Shown here: in pieces, positions 1 through 8,109 of the stretch
Position numbering within the stretch: the stretch's first letter is position 1
Layout of the letters: each line of letters opens with the position of its first letter
DNA from: Croceivirga thetidis
GTDB taxonomy: Bacteria > Bacteroidota > Bacteroidia > Flavobacteriales > Flavobacteriaceae
Assembly (NCBI RefSeq): GCF_012272815.1
Contig: NZ_JAAWWL010000001.1
Coordinates: 638,929-702,928 of the forward strand
DNA: 64,000 nucleotides
Direction: 5' to 3'
Program-made: the position numbers and the translations under genes
The notes under the pieces: generated by a model
What the model saw: only the letters and a program-made list of their open reading frames with translations
Told to the model about the DNA's origin: nothing
Databases searched by the model: none

Positions 1-2
1 AG

Positions 3-413
3 GAACTAAGTAAAGGCCTGGAAAATTTTGTCAATCTTAAAAAAGGGATAGCTTTAGTATTGGTGCCTTTATTACTTGGGCTAGCGCTTTACTCCTTTGG
101 AAGTTGGGGTTTTTCACAACTATCGGACAGTGTAATTGGTGTTGGAAAATTAAAAAACATAAACAGCATTTTCTTTGACGAATTTTTTTCTGTTTTGATT
201 ATAGTTGATGTTTTGCTTTTACTAGTCTCTTTCTTTTACACTGACAAATACCATAAGGTGATTCGAAATTCAGGTTTTGTAATTTCTACCATATTAATAA
301 GGATTTCATTCTCAGTTGATGGCCTAGTCAATACGGTTCTTATAATTTTTGCAGTCATTTTCGGTTTACTAATTCTAGCGATTCACAATCAGTTTGAAAA
401 AGACTTAAAATAA
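3..413 (+). CDS. Membrane protein, 5' end outside window
   Basis: Only the C-terminal 136 residues are visible. The frame is open from base 3 with no in-frame stop, so the true start most likely lies before the window; the GTG/TTG-type starts near base 60 fall inside a hydrophobic segment and are poor candidates. The visible part has about four hydrophobic segments (near bases 50-115, 195-240, 265-300 and 320-385) separated by short polar loops, and ends in a basic/acidic tail. I recognise no family or catalytic motif. Function unknown; an inner-membrane location is inferred from hydrophobicity alone. Confidence 0.6.
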   Translation, partial: ELSKGLENFVNLKKGIALVLVPLLLGLALYSFGSWGFSQLSDSVIGVGKLKNINSIFFDEFFSVLIIVDVLLLLVSFFYTDKYHKVIRNSGFVISTILIRISFSVDGLVNTVLIIFAVIFGLLILAIHNQFEKDLK

Positions 414-418
414 AAAAA

Positions 419-434
419 GCCCTCTTTCGAGGGC
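419..434 (-). terminator. Rho-independent terminator of the minus-strand gene at 462-698
   Basis: A 6-bp GC-rich stem (GCCCTC / GAGGGC) closes a TTTC loop. On the minus strand it is followed by a run of seven U (A412-418 on the plus strand), the layout of an intrinsic terminator for the secreted-protein gene. On the plus strand there is no U-tract, so it is a weaker stop for the membrane gene ending at 413. Confidence 0.75.
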
Positions 435-461
435 CACACAGTCAAATCCTATTATATCTTT

Positions 462-698
462 TTATGCCATTTTAGCTTTGTTGGCCTTGGTAGCAAATTT
501 CAACGCTTTCTTTACCCTTGAGTTCTTGTACATGTACAATCTAGCAACCTCAGACTTCTCAACATCGCTCTTCTCGATTGTGATGTTCAATTCAACCTTC
601 ATAGTAGTAGTTTCAACTTTAGCTTGCTTAGCTGGAGTGTTTGCCATTGCTGCTGCTGTGATGAAGAAGAAAAAAACGAAGGTCAAAATTGCTTTCAT
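462..698 (-). CDS. Small secreted protein (78 aa), unknown function
   Basis: A 78-aa protein with a clear Sec signal peptide: Lys2, a run of Phe/Ile, then an AMA-N cleavage-like site near residue 19. The mature part is about 58 residues, rich in Lys, Ala, Val and Thr, without Cys, and ends in a basic Lys/Ala-rich segment (KKALKFATKANKAK). A terminator follows directly, which supports this strand over the reading frame opposite. I know of no domain. The basic tail could contact envelope polymers or nucleic acid, but that is a guess. Confidence 0.65.
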   Translation of the reverse strand: MKAILTFVFFFFITAAAMANTPAKQAKVETTTMKVELNITIEKSDVEKSEVARLYMYKNSRVKKALKFATKANKAKMA

Positions 699-806
699 GT
701 CTTGGGTAATTGTTACGATGTAAAATTACCCTGAGGCACCCCCTGAGGTCGATTTTCGTCGTTTATCCAGACAAAAAACTCGCTAAAAAACAATTGTTCG
801 GTTAAA

Positions 807-873
807 GTGCATTTTATCCTCGATGAACGTTTTCAGCCTTCGGAACATCTTATCTGGTACATGGTGCATTTTA
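807..873 (+). repeat. Two copies of the 10-mer GTGCATTTTA upstream of the TetR-alkB pair
   Basis: GTGCATTTTA occurs at 807-816 and 864-873; both copies continue with TC. Two more copies lie just past the end of the alkB-like gene (2790, 3064). The upstream pair precedes the TetR gene and could be a direct-repeat binding site, but it is not palindromic as TetR operators usually are. Confidence 0.35.
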
Positions 874-917
874 TCGGATTGCAAAACATTTTGCACACAC
901 TGTTTGGATAAGAAAAC

Positions 918-952
918 TTGTGAAAAGAGTTAAATCAAAATTCTTATATTTG
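918..952 (+). promoter_or_regulatory. Candidate promoter of tetR-alkB
   Basis: TATATTTG (945-952) matches the Bacteroidota -7 box TAnnTTTG exactly. A TTG at 918-920 is the best -33 candidate, but the 24-nt spacing is one longer than the usual range. It lies 23 nt before the ATG of the regulator. Confidence 0.45.
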
Positions 953-975
953 ACTATTATCCGTTTTTAGTCAAA

Positions 976-1551
976 ATGTCTAATATTAAAAATCAGCTTA
1001 TTACTGCAGCAAGTACAACTTTCAGTAAGTACGGTTACTATAAGACCGCTATGGAAGATATTGCAAAAACTGCACAAAAGGCCAAAGGGTCGTTATACTA
1101 TCATTTTGGGAGCAAAGAGCTGCTTTTCGAGGCTGTGGTCTTACAAGAATTGGAACTGCTTAAAACCGAATTAACAATCGTTTTTGAAGACCAGGTATCC
1201 GATACTAGAGTTGTTTTGCACAACTATATGTTGAAGCGCATGGAGGTCTTACGACATGCTCCTAACTATCAAGAAACCCTAAGACCGAATTTCTACGAGC
1301 ATTATGATTTTGTAGACAGGGTAAAACAAGAAATGATCAATTGGGAGGTAGAACAAATAGTACATCTCATTCAACGAGGCGTTCAAAAGCATGAATTGGA
1401 ACTTCCGGGAGACCATATGGTTTATGCACAGGTTCTTGTCATGCTTTTACAAGGATTGGAACCTAATTTCTATTTAAAAGGAGAATACGACCGACTGGAA
1501 TCTCATTTCGATAGTCTGATAACCATTATTACAAAAGGAATCTCAAAATAG
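976..1551 (+). CDS. TetR/AcrR-family transcriptional regulator
   Basis: A 191-aa protein, the usual TetR length. The N-terminal helix-turn-helix spans about residues 8-54: an AASTTFSKYGYYKT segment, then a recognition helix before the family signature GSLYYHFGSKELLF. The C-terminal ligand domain is divergent, as is normal. Only 6 nt separate it from the AlkB-like hydroxylase, so the two are almost certainly cotranscribed, and the regulator probably senses a substrate or product of that enzyme. A TAnnTTTG box lies just upstream. Whether it represses is inference from the family. Confidence 0.85.
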   Translation: MSNIKNQLITAASTTFSKYGYYKTAMEDIAKTAQKAKGSLYYHFGSKELLFEAVVLQELELLKTELTIVFEDQVSDTRVVLHNYMLKRMEVLRHAPNYQETLRPNFYEHYDFVDRVKQEMINWEVEQIVHLIQRGVQKHELELPGDHMVYAQVLVMLLQGLEPNFYLKGEYDRLESHFDSLITIITKGISK

Positions 1552-1557
1552 CTACAC

Positions 1558-2592
1558 ATGAAAAGATTAAAGTACTTATTTGTTTATACCATACCCCTTA
1601 CAGTACTGGTAGCTTTTAATTTTCAAGGTATATGGACCTTTTTTACGTTTCTGGTCTTTTTCGGTTTGGTTCCCTTACTCGAGCTACTTGTGCCACCCGA
1701 CCGCGAAAACATGGATAAGAAATTGGCAGATGATGAAAAGAACCAAAAGATATACGATTACATCTTATACGGTTGCTTACCTCTTCAAATAGGTTTTCTT
1801 ATTTATTTCTTTTACGTTATTGCGGACACCCCTTTTGGGTCTTTGGAATATATAGGTAGAATAACCGCAATGGGTTTCATGTGTGGTGTGATTGGCATTA
1901 ATGTTGGACACGAATTGGGGCATCGACATTCGCGCTGGGAACAATTTATTGGAGAAGTTTTATTGCTCACTTCACTTGACACCCACTTTCTGCCCTACCA
2001 CAATGGTGGTCATCATAGAAATGTGGCTACACCTGAAGATTCTGCCACCGCTAAAAAAAATGAATTGTTGTTCACGTATTGGTTACGTTCGCATTTTGGA
2101 AGTTATGTTGAAGCTTGGCAACTGGAATATAAAAGATTGCATGCCGATGGCAAGTCTTGGTTTTCAATTCAGAATAGAATGATTGTGTATTCAATAGCCA
2201 ATGTCATTATGGTTACTGCCATTTATTCGCTCTTTGGAACGGAAGTTCTAATCGCTTTTCTAGGGGCAGCCATAATTGGAATAGTATTATTGGAGACCGT
2301 AAATTACATTGAGCACTACGGTCTTCTACGAAAAAAGAACGAACATGGTCGTTATGAACCAGTTCGCCATCACCATTCATGGAATTCCGATCATCCTATA
2401 GGAAGAACATTATTGTTCAATCTATCAAGACATTCCGATCATCACTATAACGGAAGTAAAAAATATCAGATTCTAAAATCGCATCAAAAGAGCCCTCAAA
2501 TGCCAACCGGTTATCCTGGAATGATGTTACTAGCTTTGGTGCAACCCTTATGGTTTTGGGTGATGAATAAAAAGCTTAAAACATTGGCCTAA
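1558..2592 (+). CDS. alkB: AlkB-type integral-membrane alkane 1-monooxygenase
   Basis: A 344-aa member of the membrane di-iron fatty-acid desaturase/hydroxylase superfamily. All AlkB signatures are present: HELGHRH at 118-124, HNGGHH followed by VATPEDSATA at 148-165, NYIEHYG at 249-255 and RHSDHH at 291-296. Hydrophobic segments near 5-45, 70-115 and 208-250 fit the six-helix topology. AlkB enzymes hydroxylate the terminal carbon of medium-chain alkanes using rubredoxin electrons; no rubredoxin gene is visible here, so electrons must come from elsewhere. The true substrate in this organism could be another aliphatic chain. It is the second gene of a TetR operon. Confidence 0.88.
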   Translation: MKRLKYLFVYTIPLTVLVAFNFQGIWTFFTFLVFFGLVPLLELLVPPDRENMDKKLADDEKNQKIYDYILYGCLPLQIGFLIYFFYVIADTPFGSLEYIGRITAMGFMCGVIGINVGHELGHRHSRWEQFIGEVLLLTSLDTHFLPYHNGGHHRNVATPEDSATAKKNELLFTYWLRSHFGSYVEAWQLEYKRLHADGKSWFSIQNRMIVYSIANVIMVTAIYSLFGTEVLIAFLGAAIIGIVLLETVNYIEHYGLLRKKNEHGRYEPVRHHHSWNSDHPIGRTLLFNLSRHSDHHYNGSKKYQILKSHQKSPQMPTGYPGMMLLALVQPLWFWVMNKKLKTLA

Positions 2593-2669
2593 GCTGCGTT
2601 TTATCGAAAACTTGTCTTGCTTCAAAATAATGACGGCTATCATCGTTGTAAGAATATACTTTCTTTTCT

Positions 2670-2813
2670 ATGGAGGCAAAAATTAAGTACAAAAGGCGTA
2701 AAAAGTCAATAAAGGGTGTATTTATTCTCGTATTCTTAATTTTTCTATTTAGACTCCTATTATATTTCCTTATGGAAAACAACCTAATGGTGCATTTTAG
2801 GTTGGAGCAATAA
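2670..2813 (+). CDS. Candidate 47-aa single-pass membrane protein
   Basis: ATG at 2670 opens a 47-codon frame. A strongly basic start (about nine Lys/Arg in residues 4-16) leads into one hydrophobic helix of about 20 residues (VFILVFLIF and on), then a short polar tail. A positive-inside charge pattern with one helix is typical of genuine small membrane proteins, but an AT-rich genome also produces such frames by chance. No Shine-Dalgarno is expected in this phylum, so the start cannot be tested that way. Function unknown. Confidence 0.35.
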   Translation: MEAKIKYKRRKKSIKGVFILVFLIFLFRLLLYFLMENNLMVHFRLEQ

Positions 2814-3073
2814 CCTATTGGTATTCTGTAAATGGTTGATAATCTGGGATAAAGTGTCAAAGAAAGCAAGTATTGGTATCAATCATTTTTTACAATTGAG
2901 AAGTCATCTCCTTCCATTCGACCTAACTTTTCTGTAATTGGGCACTGGATAAAATTGTGCATTTCAATCCTGTCGTAGCTTATATAGAAAATTAAAGCCA
3001 TGACACTAAAGCGTATTTTTAAATTGGTCGTATTTATTTCGTTTGTATTCCTAGTCTTTTCAGGTGCATTTTA
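2790..3073 (+). repeat. Two further copies of GTGCATTTTA
   Basis: Exact copies at 2790-2799 and 3064-3073, with a partial copy (GTGCATTTC) near 2956. The 2790 copy shares a 13-mer (ATGGTGCATTTTA) with the copy at 861-873. They fall in different reading frames of the two small ORFs, so the repetition is not due to protein similarity. Confidence 0.35.
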
Positions 3074-3119
3074 TACTATTCAAGCCCTTGGTCTTTTAGA
3101 ATATGCGAGAATGCCCTAA
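3000..3119 (+). CDS. Candidate 39-aa single-pass membrane protein
   Basis: ATG at 3000, preceded by an A-rich stretch as is common at flavobacterial starts, opens a 39-codon frame. It has a basic N-terminus (MTLKRIFK), one hydrophobic helix (about residues 9-28) and a short polar tail ending YARMP. It does not align with the 47-aa ORF upstream beyond general hydrophobicity. Function unknown, and it could be a chance frame. Confidence 0.35.
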   Translation: MTLKRIFKLVVFISFVFLVFSGAFYTIQALGLLEYARMP

Positions 3120-3324
3120 TTGATTGACCGTTGGGTTTTTGCCACTCGTCTATAGTAATTCAGGGTACGTAGTTCAATACTAAAGGTTGGCATACCCAGA
3201 ATATAGTTTTGAAATAAATTCGAGAAACTATGACTATCAAATCCCCAAACTTACTACTAGGCATGTTGATTTTAATCTCATTTATACAAGGTCTGGCAGC
3301 GGTCTTAATTTTTCTATGAGCGCG

Positions 3325-5313
3325 CTACAGTTGCTTTTTAATCAAAAGCTCGCCTTCCTTATTGTAGTAGCGCCATGTACCAATCTGTTCGTCATTCTTA
3401 AAGCGACCTGTCATTTTTTTTGCGCCATTGGGATAAAATTCCTGGTACCTTCCGTGCTTTTTACCATCCTTAAGATGCACTTCATATTTGACCGAACCGG
3501 AATTATATTTTTTAATGAAAAAATTCGCGCTCAAATCTACAGGGTTGATTGGAGGAAGATTAAATACAGCGGTCGTTATTTCCTTTGGAAGCCGAGAAAC
3601 AGGTTGGTGTGATTTTCTTGAAACTTTTTTGACATAAAAGTCGTTCTCCCTTACATCTTCAACATCCAGATAATCCAATACCAGTCTAGTCTCAAATAAA
3701 TCTTCTGCAGGAGTCAATTGAAATCCAGCATTTGGGAAGCAAATCAGAAAATCTTTGTTTTTTCGTAAAAGTATTTTGGTTTGAGCATCGGCACTGGATA
3801 AAAAGGTGTCGTACAACAAAGGAACATTTGCAAAAACGTATAGACTGGATTCATCTTCAAATTTTCGGTCAAATTCAGTAAACTCCTCACTATAGTTAAG
3901 CGTTTGCCCCAACTTAACACCGTCGATTATTGATTTGAGTGTGTTGGGATTATTACTAAAAATGACAAAATCATCAATTTGGGTAAAATAAGGTTTATCA
4001 AATTCATCAAAACGCCCACCAAGAATAGCTTTGAAAAATCCTTTGATGGAAAGAAAATTTATTTCATGCCCTTTGTACTGAACTGCTTTAAACTTAACGG
4101 GGGTCCGTTTTTTTATTTGTTTTAGCACGAAATCAAGATTTTTGTTCGCCACTTCTTTATCCTTGGTTTTTAGAATTAAGGCAAGATCGTTCTTGACGTT
4201 CTGATTTTCAGATTTTAGCTGTAATATTCCCATTTCAGAACCAATCCAACTAACAAAGTGTTCTTCGACATCAATTTTCAAGAATTTTTCGATTGTCGAA
4301 ATACCCTCTTGATACGATTTAAATCTTTCAGGATTTTCATTTAGCAGCAGTTCAAAATTTTTATAAAATTCTGAGAAATCATCAAATCCATAGCTGAGAT
4401 AAAGTGCGGTATTTTTTGGAGCGATTCGAGGAATTGTACGATTGCTTTTTCCAGACTTTTGAAGGGCCTGTAAATAAGTTTCGTTTTTTAAGTCAATATT
4501 AGTGAAACCATCGGCGCTCAAATTCCCCTTTTCATCGAGGTCGAGATGAAACCCAGAAAACAAAAAGGTCTCACTTGCCCTTTTTACCCAAGGTGAAGTT
4601 TGATTTGAATATTGTCTGATATAATCATCCAAGTAATCATACTGAAGATATAGCCGAAAAAGGTCTTCATAACCCACTTTTTTGTTTACCTCAATAAAGT
4701 TTAGATTTCTTCCTAACGCTGGTTCTTGGTATTGGTCTATTGAAGCCTCTACCAAAGTATGTGTGTACGAAGCCACCAATTGATTCTTTACAAAAGCAAG
4801 ATGAAATGTTTCCTTTTCTTTTCTGTCGAAAATCTCAAGAATTTCATGTCCATGATATTGTCGTTTGCTCAGCGAATAATTTTCATTAAGCAAGGTATTC
4901 AAGTAGGTTTTTAGGAGTTTTAATTTTGCAATTCGTTTTAAATCCAAAACATAAAAGATGCCATAGTCTTTCGGCGAAATCATATGTATTGAAATGTACA
5001 ACGAACGATCATCAAAGAATTCAAATAATCGCTTCCGTTGATTGAAAATGGTATCTACTTTTTGAATATTTTCAGTTAGTTCTGAAAAATAATCGTTGCC
5101 GGTAAGGTGAGACCAGGCTTCACTTTCACTTACTGCTTTCCAACTTTCGACCGGAGTTTCCGATTCGATTACAAATACCGCATCTTTTGGTATGAGATAA
5201 ATTGGTTGCAGATTGGTTTTAGGGGAAATAACAAAAATATAGAGGAGATATAAGAGATAAATCAGAACGACTCCAATAGATCCGAAAAAGACTCTTTTTT
5301 TAATCATAATCAC
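3325..5313 (-). CDS. DUF3352-like envelope protein with C-terminal MORN-type repeats
   Basis: A 662-aa protein. An N-terminal signal anchor (about residues 8-29) is followed by a large extracytoplasmic region resembling the DUF3352 family (LIPKDAVFVIES start, then repeated mixed alpha/beta stretches). The last 50 residues form MORN-type/YwqK-like repeats (GKKHGRYQEFYPNGAKKMTG, then IGTWRYYNKEGELL). The fusion of a DUF3352 body with this repeat tail is the notable feature. Role unknown; MORN-type tails are found on many Bacteroidota surface proteins. An alternative start two codons downstream is equally possible. Confidence 0.65.
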   Translation of the reverse strand: MIMIKKRVFFGSIGVVLIYLLYLLYIFVISPKTNLQPIYLIPKDAVFVIESETPVESWKAVSESEAWSHLTGNDYFSELTENIQKVDTIFNQRKRLFEFFDDRSLYISIHMISPKDYGIFYVLDLKRIAKLKLLKTYLNTLLNENYSLSKRQYHGHEILEIFDRKEKETFHLAFVKNQLVASYTHTLVEASIDQYQEPALGRNLNFIEVNKKVGYEDLFRLYLQYDYLDDYIRQYSNQTSPWVKRASETFLFSGFHLDLDEKGNLSADGFTNIDLKNETYLQALQKSGKSNRTIPRIAPKNTALYLSYGFDDFSEFYKNFELLLNENPERFKSYQEGISTIEKFLKIDVEEHFVSWIGSEMGILQLKSENQNVKNDLALILKTKDKEVANKNLDFVLKQIKKRTPVKFKAVQYKGHEINFLSIKGFFKAILGGRFDEFDKPYFTQIDDFVIFSNNPNTLKSIIDGVKLGQTLNYSEEFTEFDRKFEDESSLYVFANVPLLYDTFLSSADAQTKILLRKNKDFLICFPNAGFQLTPAEDLFETRLVLDYLDVEDVRENDFYVKKVSRKSHQPVSRLPKEITTAVFNLPPINPVDLSANFFIKKYNSGSVKYEVHLKDGKKHGRYQEFYPNGAKKMTGRFKNDEQIGTWRYYNKEGELLIKKQL

Positions 5314-5356
5314 AAAGGGATTATAACCAAAACGAAAAACCTAAGAATTTAGTCCT

Positions 5357-6016
5357 TTAAAGTGTTTTCAGATCTTTAATTGTCTTGAAGGCGGTATCAA
5401 CCTGATCATCATTGACCAAAATTGTAAACTCATTTGTTGTTGAAATGACTTCGTAAAGTACGATACCCTCCCAAGCAAGTCTCTGAAAAATAAAATAATA
5501 AATACCCGGAACCGAAACATTCTCTGCTGGCAGTTTTACGGTAACCGAAGATAGGTTCTCGGCTTTCTGGGTCAATCGCTCATTTTTGAATAGCGTTTCA
5601 ACGGTATCGTCCAATTTATTGCTAACCACGATATTAATTTCGTTCACCCCTCGGGAAGAGGTGTAAAAGATGTCTTGATCTTCATTAACGGCCTCTAATA
5701 ATTTTGCTTGTTGGGGCAGTACGGTTTCCGAAGACAAAAAGGTGTAGTCGGTTAGATTGGAGCGAACGGTAATTTCACCAATATTCTTTAGGACTTTTAC
5801 AATTCTATGTGTAGCTCTAAATTCAAGATCATCAGAAAGACGTTTTAGTGCCATAACAATGGCTCCATCCTTAACATCTTTACCTAAAATTTCAGAAACC
5901 TCAGGTCTAATTTGTCGAGAAAGTGATGTTAGATTAATTATACCTTGGGCTAGCGCACTCTGTAAAAAAGGCTTCTTTTTTATGTATTGCTCAACAACCG
6001 AAGAAATGGTTTTCAT
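5357..6016 (-). CDS. ACT-domain protein (aspartate-kinase-like regulatory fragment)
   Basis: A 219-aa cytoplasmic protein. The N-terminal half (about 1-75) is helical. The C-terminal half (about 80-219) carries two stretches that look like ACT folds (INIVVSNKLDDTVETLF and FTILVNDDQVDTAFKTI). There is no amino-acid kinase domain, so this is a stand-alone allosteric-type protein rather than an aspartate kinase, although such proteins are often labelled that way. Its strong promoter lies just upstream (6033-6063). It lies downstream of yraN on the same strand with a 51-nt gap. Ligand unknown. Confidence 0.65.
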   Translation of the reverse strand: MKTISSVVEQYIKKKPFLQSALAQGIINLTSLSRQIRPEVSEILGKDVKDGAIVMALKRLSDDLEFRATHRIVKVLKNIGEITVRSNLTDYTFLSSETVLPQQAKLLEAVNEDQDIFYTSSRGVNEINIVVSNKLDDTVETLFKNERLTQKAENLSSVTVKLPAENVSVPGIYYFIFQRLAWEGIVLYEVISTTNEFTILVNDDQVDTAFKTIKDLKTL

Positions 6017-6032
6017 TTGGATTAGGTTTCGG

Positions 6033-6063
6033 CAAAAATAACAAAATGTTATAAATAAAACAA
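6033..6063 (-). promoter_or_regulatory. Promoter of the ACT-domain gene
   Basis: Read on the minus strand: TTG (6063-6061), 20 nt, then TATTTTTG (6040-6033), an exact match to TTG-N17-23-TAnnTTTG. The ATG is 16 nt beyond the -7 box. Confidence 0.65.
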
Positions 6064-6067
6064 ATGG

Positions 6068-6427
6068 TTAAAAATGATGAAAAGCATCCAAGAGATGTTC
6101 GAGAATAAATTCGTTTCCTTTTTTCAGTATTGTAATAATGTCAAAACGCACCTCAACATTCAAATCGTTTTCCAATACATACTGATCAGCTGCCGAAATT
6201 AAAAGACCTATTTTCTTTCTACCAACGGTCTCAGCAATATTCTCGTGAAACTCTGAACTTCTCGAACGCACTTCAACAATAGCCAGAATATTTTTCTTTT
6301 GGGCAATAATATCTACCTCAGCTTTTTGATACCTATAATTTGTGTAACGAATACGGTATCCTTTTGAGATTAAAAATTCAACTGCTTTTTGTTCTCCTAA
6401 CTTGCCAAACTCATTGTGCGTACCCAT
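6068..6427 (-). CDS. YraN/UPF0102-family endonuclease-fold protein
   Basis: I start this gene at the ATG at 6427 (MGTHNEFGKLGE), giving 119 aa, the normal YraN length; the frame extends 35 codons further upstream, but that segment is not family-like. Seen: GKLGEQKAVEFL at the N-terminus, then EVDIIAQ and VEVRSRS, which match the PD-(D/E)XK nuclease core (here E-V-R replaces the usual E-V-K), and a helical C-terminus. The family is predicted to act on DNA, and its precise role is unsettled. Confidence 0.85.
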   Translation of the reverse strand: MGTHNEFGKLGEQKAVEFLISKGYRIRYTNYRYQKAEVDIIAQKKNILAIVEVRSRSSEFHENIAETVGRKKIGLLISAADQYVLENDLNVEVRFDIITILKKGNEFILEHLLDAFHHF

Positions 6428-6593
6428 AGAAGGGAGCAAAATACGCATTGCAAAGTGCATTTCATCGAAAAAAACTGCTTTTAGTCGTGATTTACGTCTT
6501 CTCATTGTAATTTTAATCCATCTAAGAACCACACCTACCTAAGCACATAGTTTTACCCAAGAAACTATGAACAACTTTTAACGCTGACATGCT

Positions 6594-8102
6594 ATGGATA
6601 TGTTTGTTAACTGCAACACCTCCAGCCTAGCTACTTATGCCCCACCTCTAGATAAGATTAGAGTTCAGCATTTGTATAGAAGACTAGGATTTAGTGCCTC
6701 AAACGCCGAAGTAGAAGCGGCCGTTGGGCAAACCGCAAACGCCTTAGTTGATAATTTGGTCGACGCTGCCTTAGCAGCGCCTGAAATTCCTGCTCCTGCA
6801 TGGTCTACTTGGACCAATGCAAATTATCCCGAAGACGATGATTTGGCAAGGCAACTGAGAAACGCACAACGTGAAGAATTTAGAATTGCTTATGGTAATG
6901 CACTATTGAGCAATAATCTAAGGGATCGCCTCAGTTTCTTCTGGAGTAATCATGTTGTTACACAATTAAGTATTTACAATTGTAATGCCTACCTCTATGA
7001 GTACATCAATTGTCTTCAAAGAAATGCACTTGGTAACTTCAGAACACTGATTAGTGAAATCGGATTGACAAATGCCATGCTTTATTATTTGGATGGTGCA
7101 TTCAATAACGGTAATAATCCTAATGAAAACTATTCACGGGAGTTATATGAATTGTTTGCACTTGGAGAGGGCAATGGATATACAGAAGAAGATATTATTG
7201 AAACATCCCGAGCACTTTCAGGATATACCAATCGCGGTGAGATTGGCTGTTCTCCGGTTGGCTACAACCCCGAGAGACATGATGCAGGCACCAAAACAAT
7301 TTTGGGTCAAACCGGCAATTGGGGGTATGATGATGTAATAAATATTCTCTTCACTCAAAGACCGAATGAAATAGGCTACTTTATCTGCAAGAAGCTCTAT
7401 GAGTTTTTTATACACCCTGATTCACAAGACGAAACCGGAAATGCAGATGTTATCATCAATGGACTGGCAACCACTTTTGTTGCAAATAATTTTGAATTGG
7501 CACCGGTATTACGGCAATTGTTCAAAAGTGAGCACTTTTTTGACGAGACGGCAATCGGTGTAATTATAAAGTCTCCATTTGACCTATACTTAAACTTCAC
7601 AAAGGAGCTGGGTTTTGGTTACGATGATGGCCTTGTTCAAAATATGATTGATGCAAGTGCCCTAATAGGTCAACAACTTTTTGAACCTGTTGATGTCGCG
7701 GGTTGGCAACGAGACCGATCTTGGATAAATACCAATTATATTATTGGTAGATGGTTGACAGCGGAGGTCTTTGTCGATGGATTCTTTCAGGCAGATCAGG
7801 AACGATTTAGAACACTGGCCATGGATTTGGTCGGTCCGGCAAATAGCAACACCAGCAACCCCGAAATCGTAGTTCGTGCCATTGTTGACAAGTTCACTCC
7901 TAAGGGTCTTTTGACAGAACAGGATTTTGAAAATGCCATGGATGCTTTCAAGATTGATGATGTGCCCGAGAACTATTATTCGCCTGATTATATTGATGGT
8001 GGACTAAGCCTTTGGATGCTTGCCGTTAGTATGGAAGCCCCTATTCAAGTGTATACCTTGCTACGCTATCTTACAAGACAACCCGAATTTCAACTTAAAT
8101 AA
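6594..8102 (+). CDS. DUF1800-family protein
   Basis: 502 aa. The family's opening motif is clear (DKIRVQHLYRRLGFSAS at about 21-37), followed by the conserved segments around NNLRDRLSFFWSNH, NYSRELYELFALGEGN and PVDVAGWQRDRSWI. No signal peptide is visible. DUF1800 genes are nearly always followed by a DUF1501 gene, as here (7-nt gap), and the two are thought to act together on an unknown substrate. ATG at 6594 is used; a second in-frame ATG two codons later is possible. Confidence 0.88.
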   Translation: MDMFVNCNTSSLATYAPPLDKIRVQHLYRRLGFSASNAEVEAAVGQTANALVDNLVDAALAAPEIPAPAWSTWTNANYPEDDDLARQLRNAQREEFRIAYGNALLSNNLRDRLSFFWSNHVVTQLSIYNCNAYLYEYINCLQRNALGNFRTLISEIGLTNAMLYYLDGAFNNGNNPNENYSRELYELFALGEGNGYTEEDIIETSRALSGYTNRGEIGCSPVGYNPERHDAGTKTILGQTGNWGYDDVINILFTQRPNEIGYFICKKLYEFFIHPDSQDETGNADVIINGLATTFVANNFELAPVLRQLFKSEHFFDETAIGVIIKSPFDLYLNFTKELGFGYDDGLVQNMIDASALIGQQLFEPVDVAGWQRDRSWINTNYIIGRWLTAEVFVDGFFQADQERFRTLAMDLVGPANSNTSNPEIVVRAIVDKFTPKGLLTEQDFENAMDAFKIDDVPENYYSPDYIDGGLSLWMLAVSMEAPIQVYTLLRYLTRQPEFQLK

Positions 8103-8109
8103 TACCGCT

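Larger units (their letters stand above)
2593..3324. other. Gene-poor 730-bp stretch after the alkB-like gene
   Basis: No conserved gene is evident. It contains two short plus-strand ORFs with single hydrophobic helices (2670-2813 and 3000-3119, listed separately) and two of the four GTGCATTTTA copies. A 97-codon minus-strand frame at 2576-2869 has unconvincing composition and conflicts with the 2670 ORF. I see no tRNA, terminator hairpin or convincing palindrome. Confidence 0.5.

Noticed and set aside
478-723. 81-codon plus-strand frame opposite the small secreted protein
   Set aside because: The minus-strand frame has a proper signal peptide and a terminator on its own strand; this frame is its mirror.
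729-748. Direct repeat CCCTGAGG, 12-bp period, in the leader of the small secreted-protein gene
   Set aside because: Only two 8-bp copies, not able to pair with each other, no matching copies near other genes; too little to claim a site.
823-933. 36-codon plus-strand frame with five Cys
   Set aside because: Ends within the promoter region of the TetR gene, has no start context or helix, and the Cys spacing shows no pattern; probably chance.
2576-2869. 97-codon minus-strand frame after the alkB-like gene
   Set aside because: No recognisable start context, domain or hydrophobic pattern; overlaps the better candidate small ORF at 2670.
3187-3612. 141-codon plus-strand frame
   Set aside because: Mostly antisense to the C-terminus of the DUF3352-like gene; composition is that of a shadow frame.
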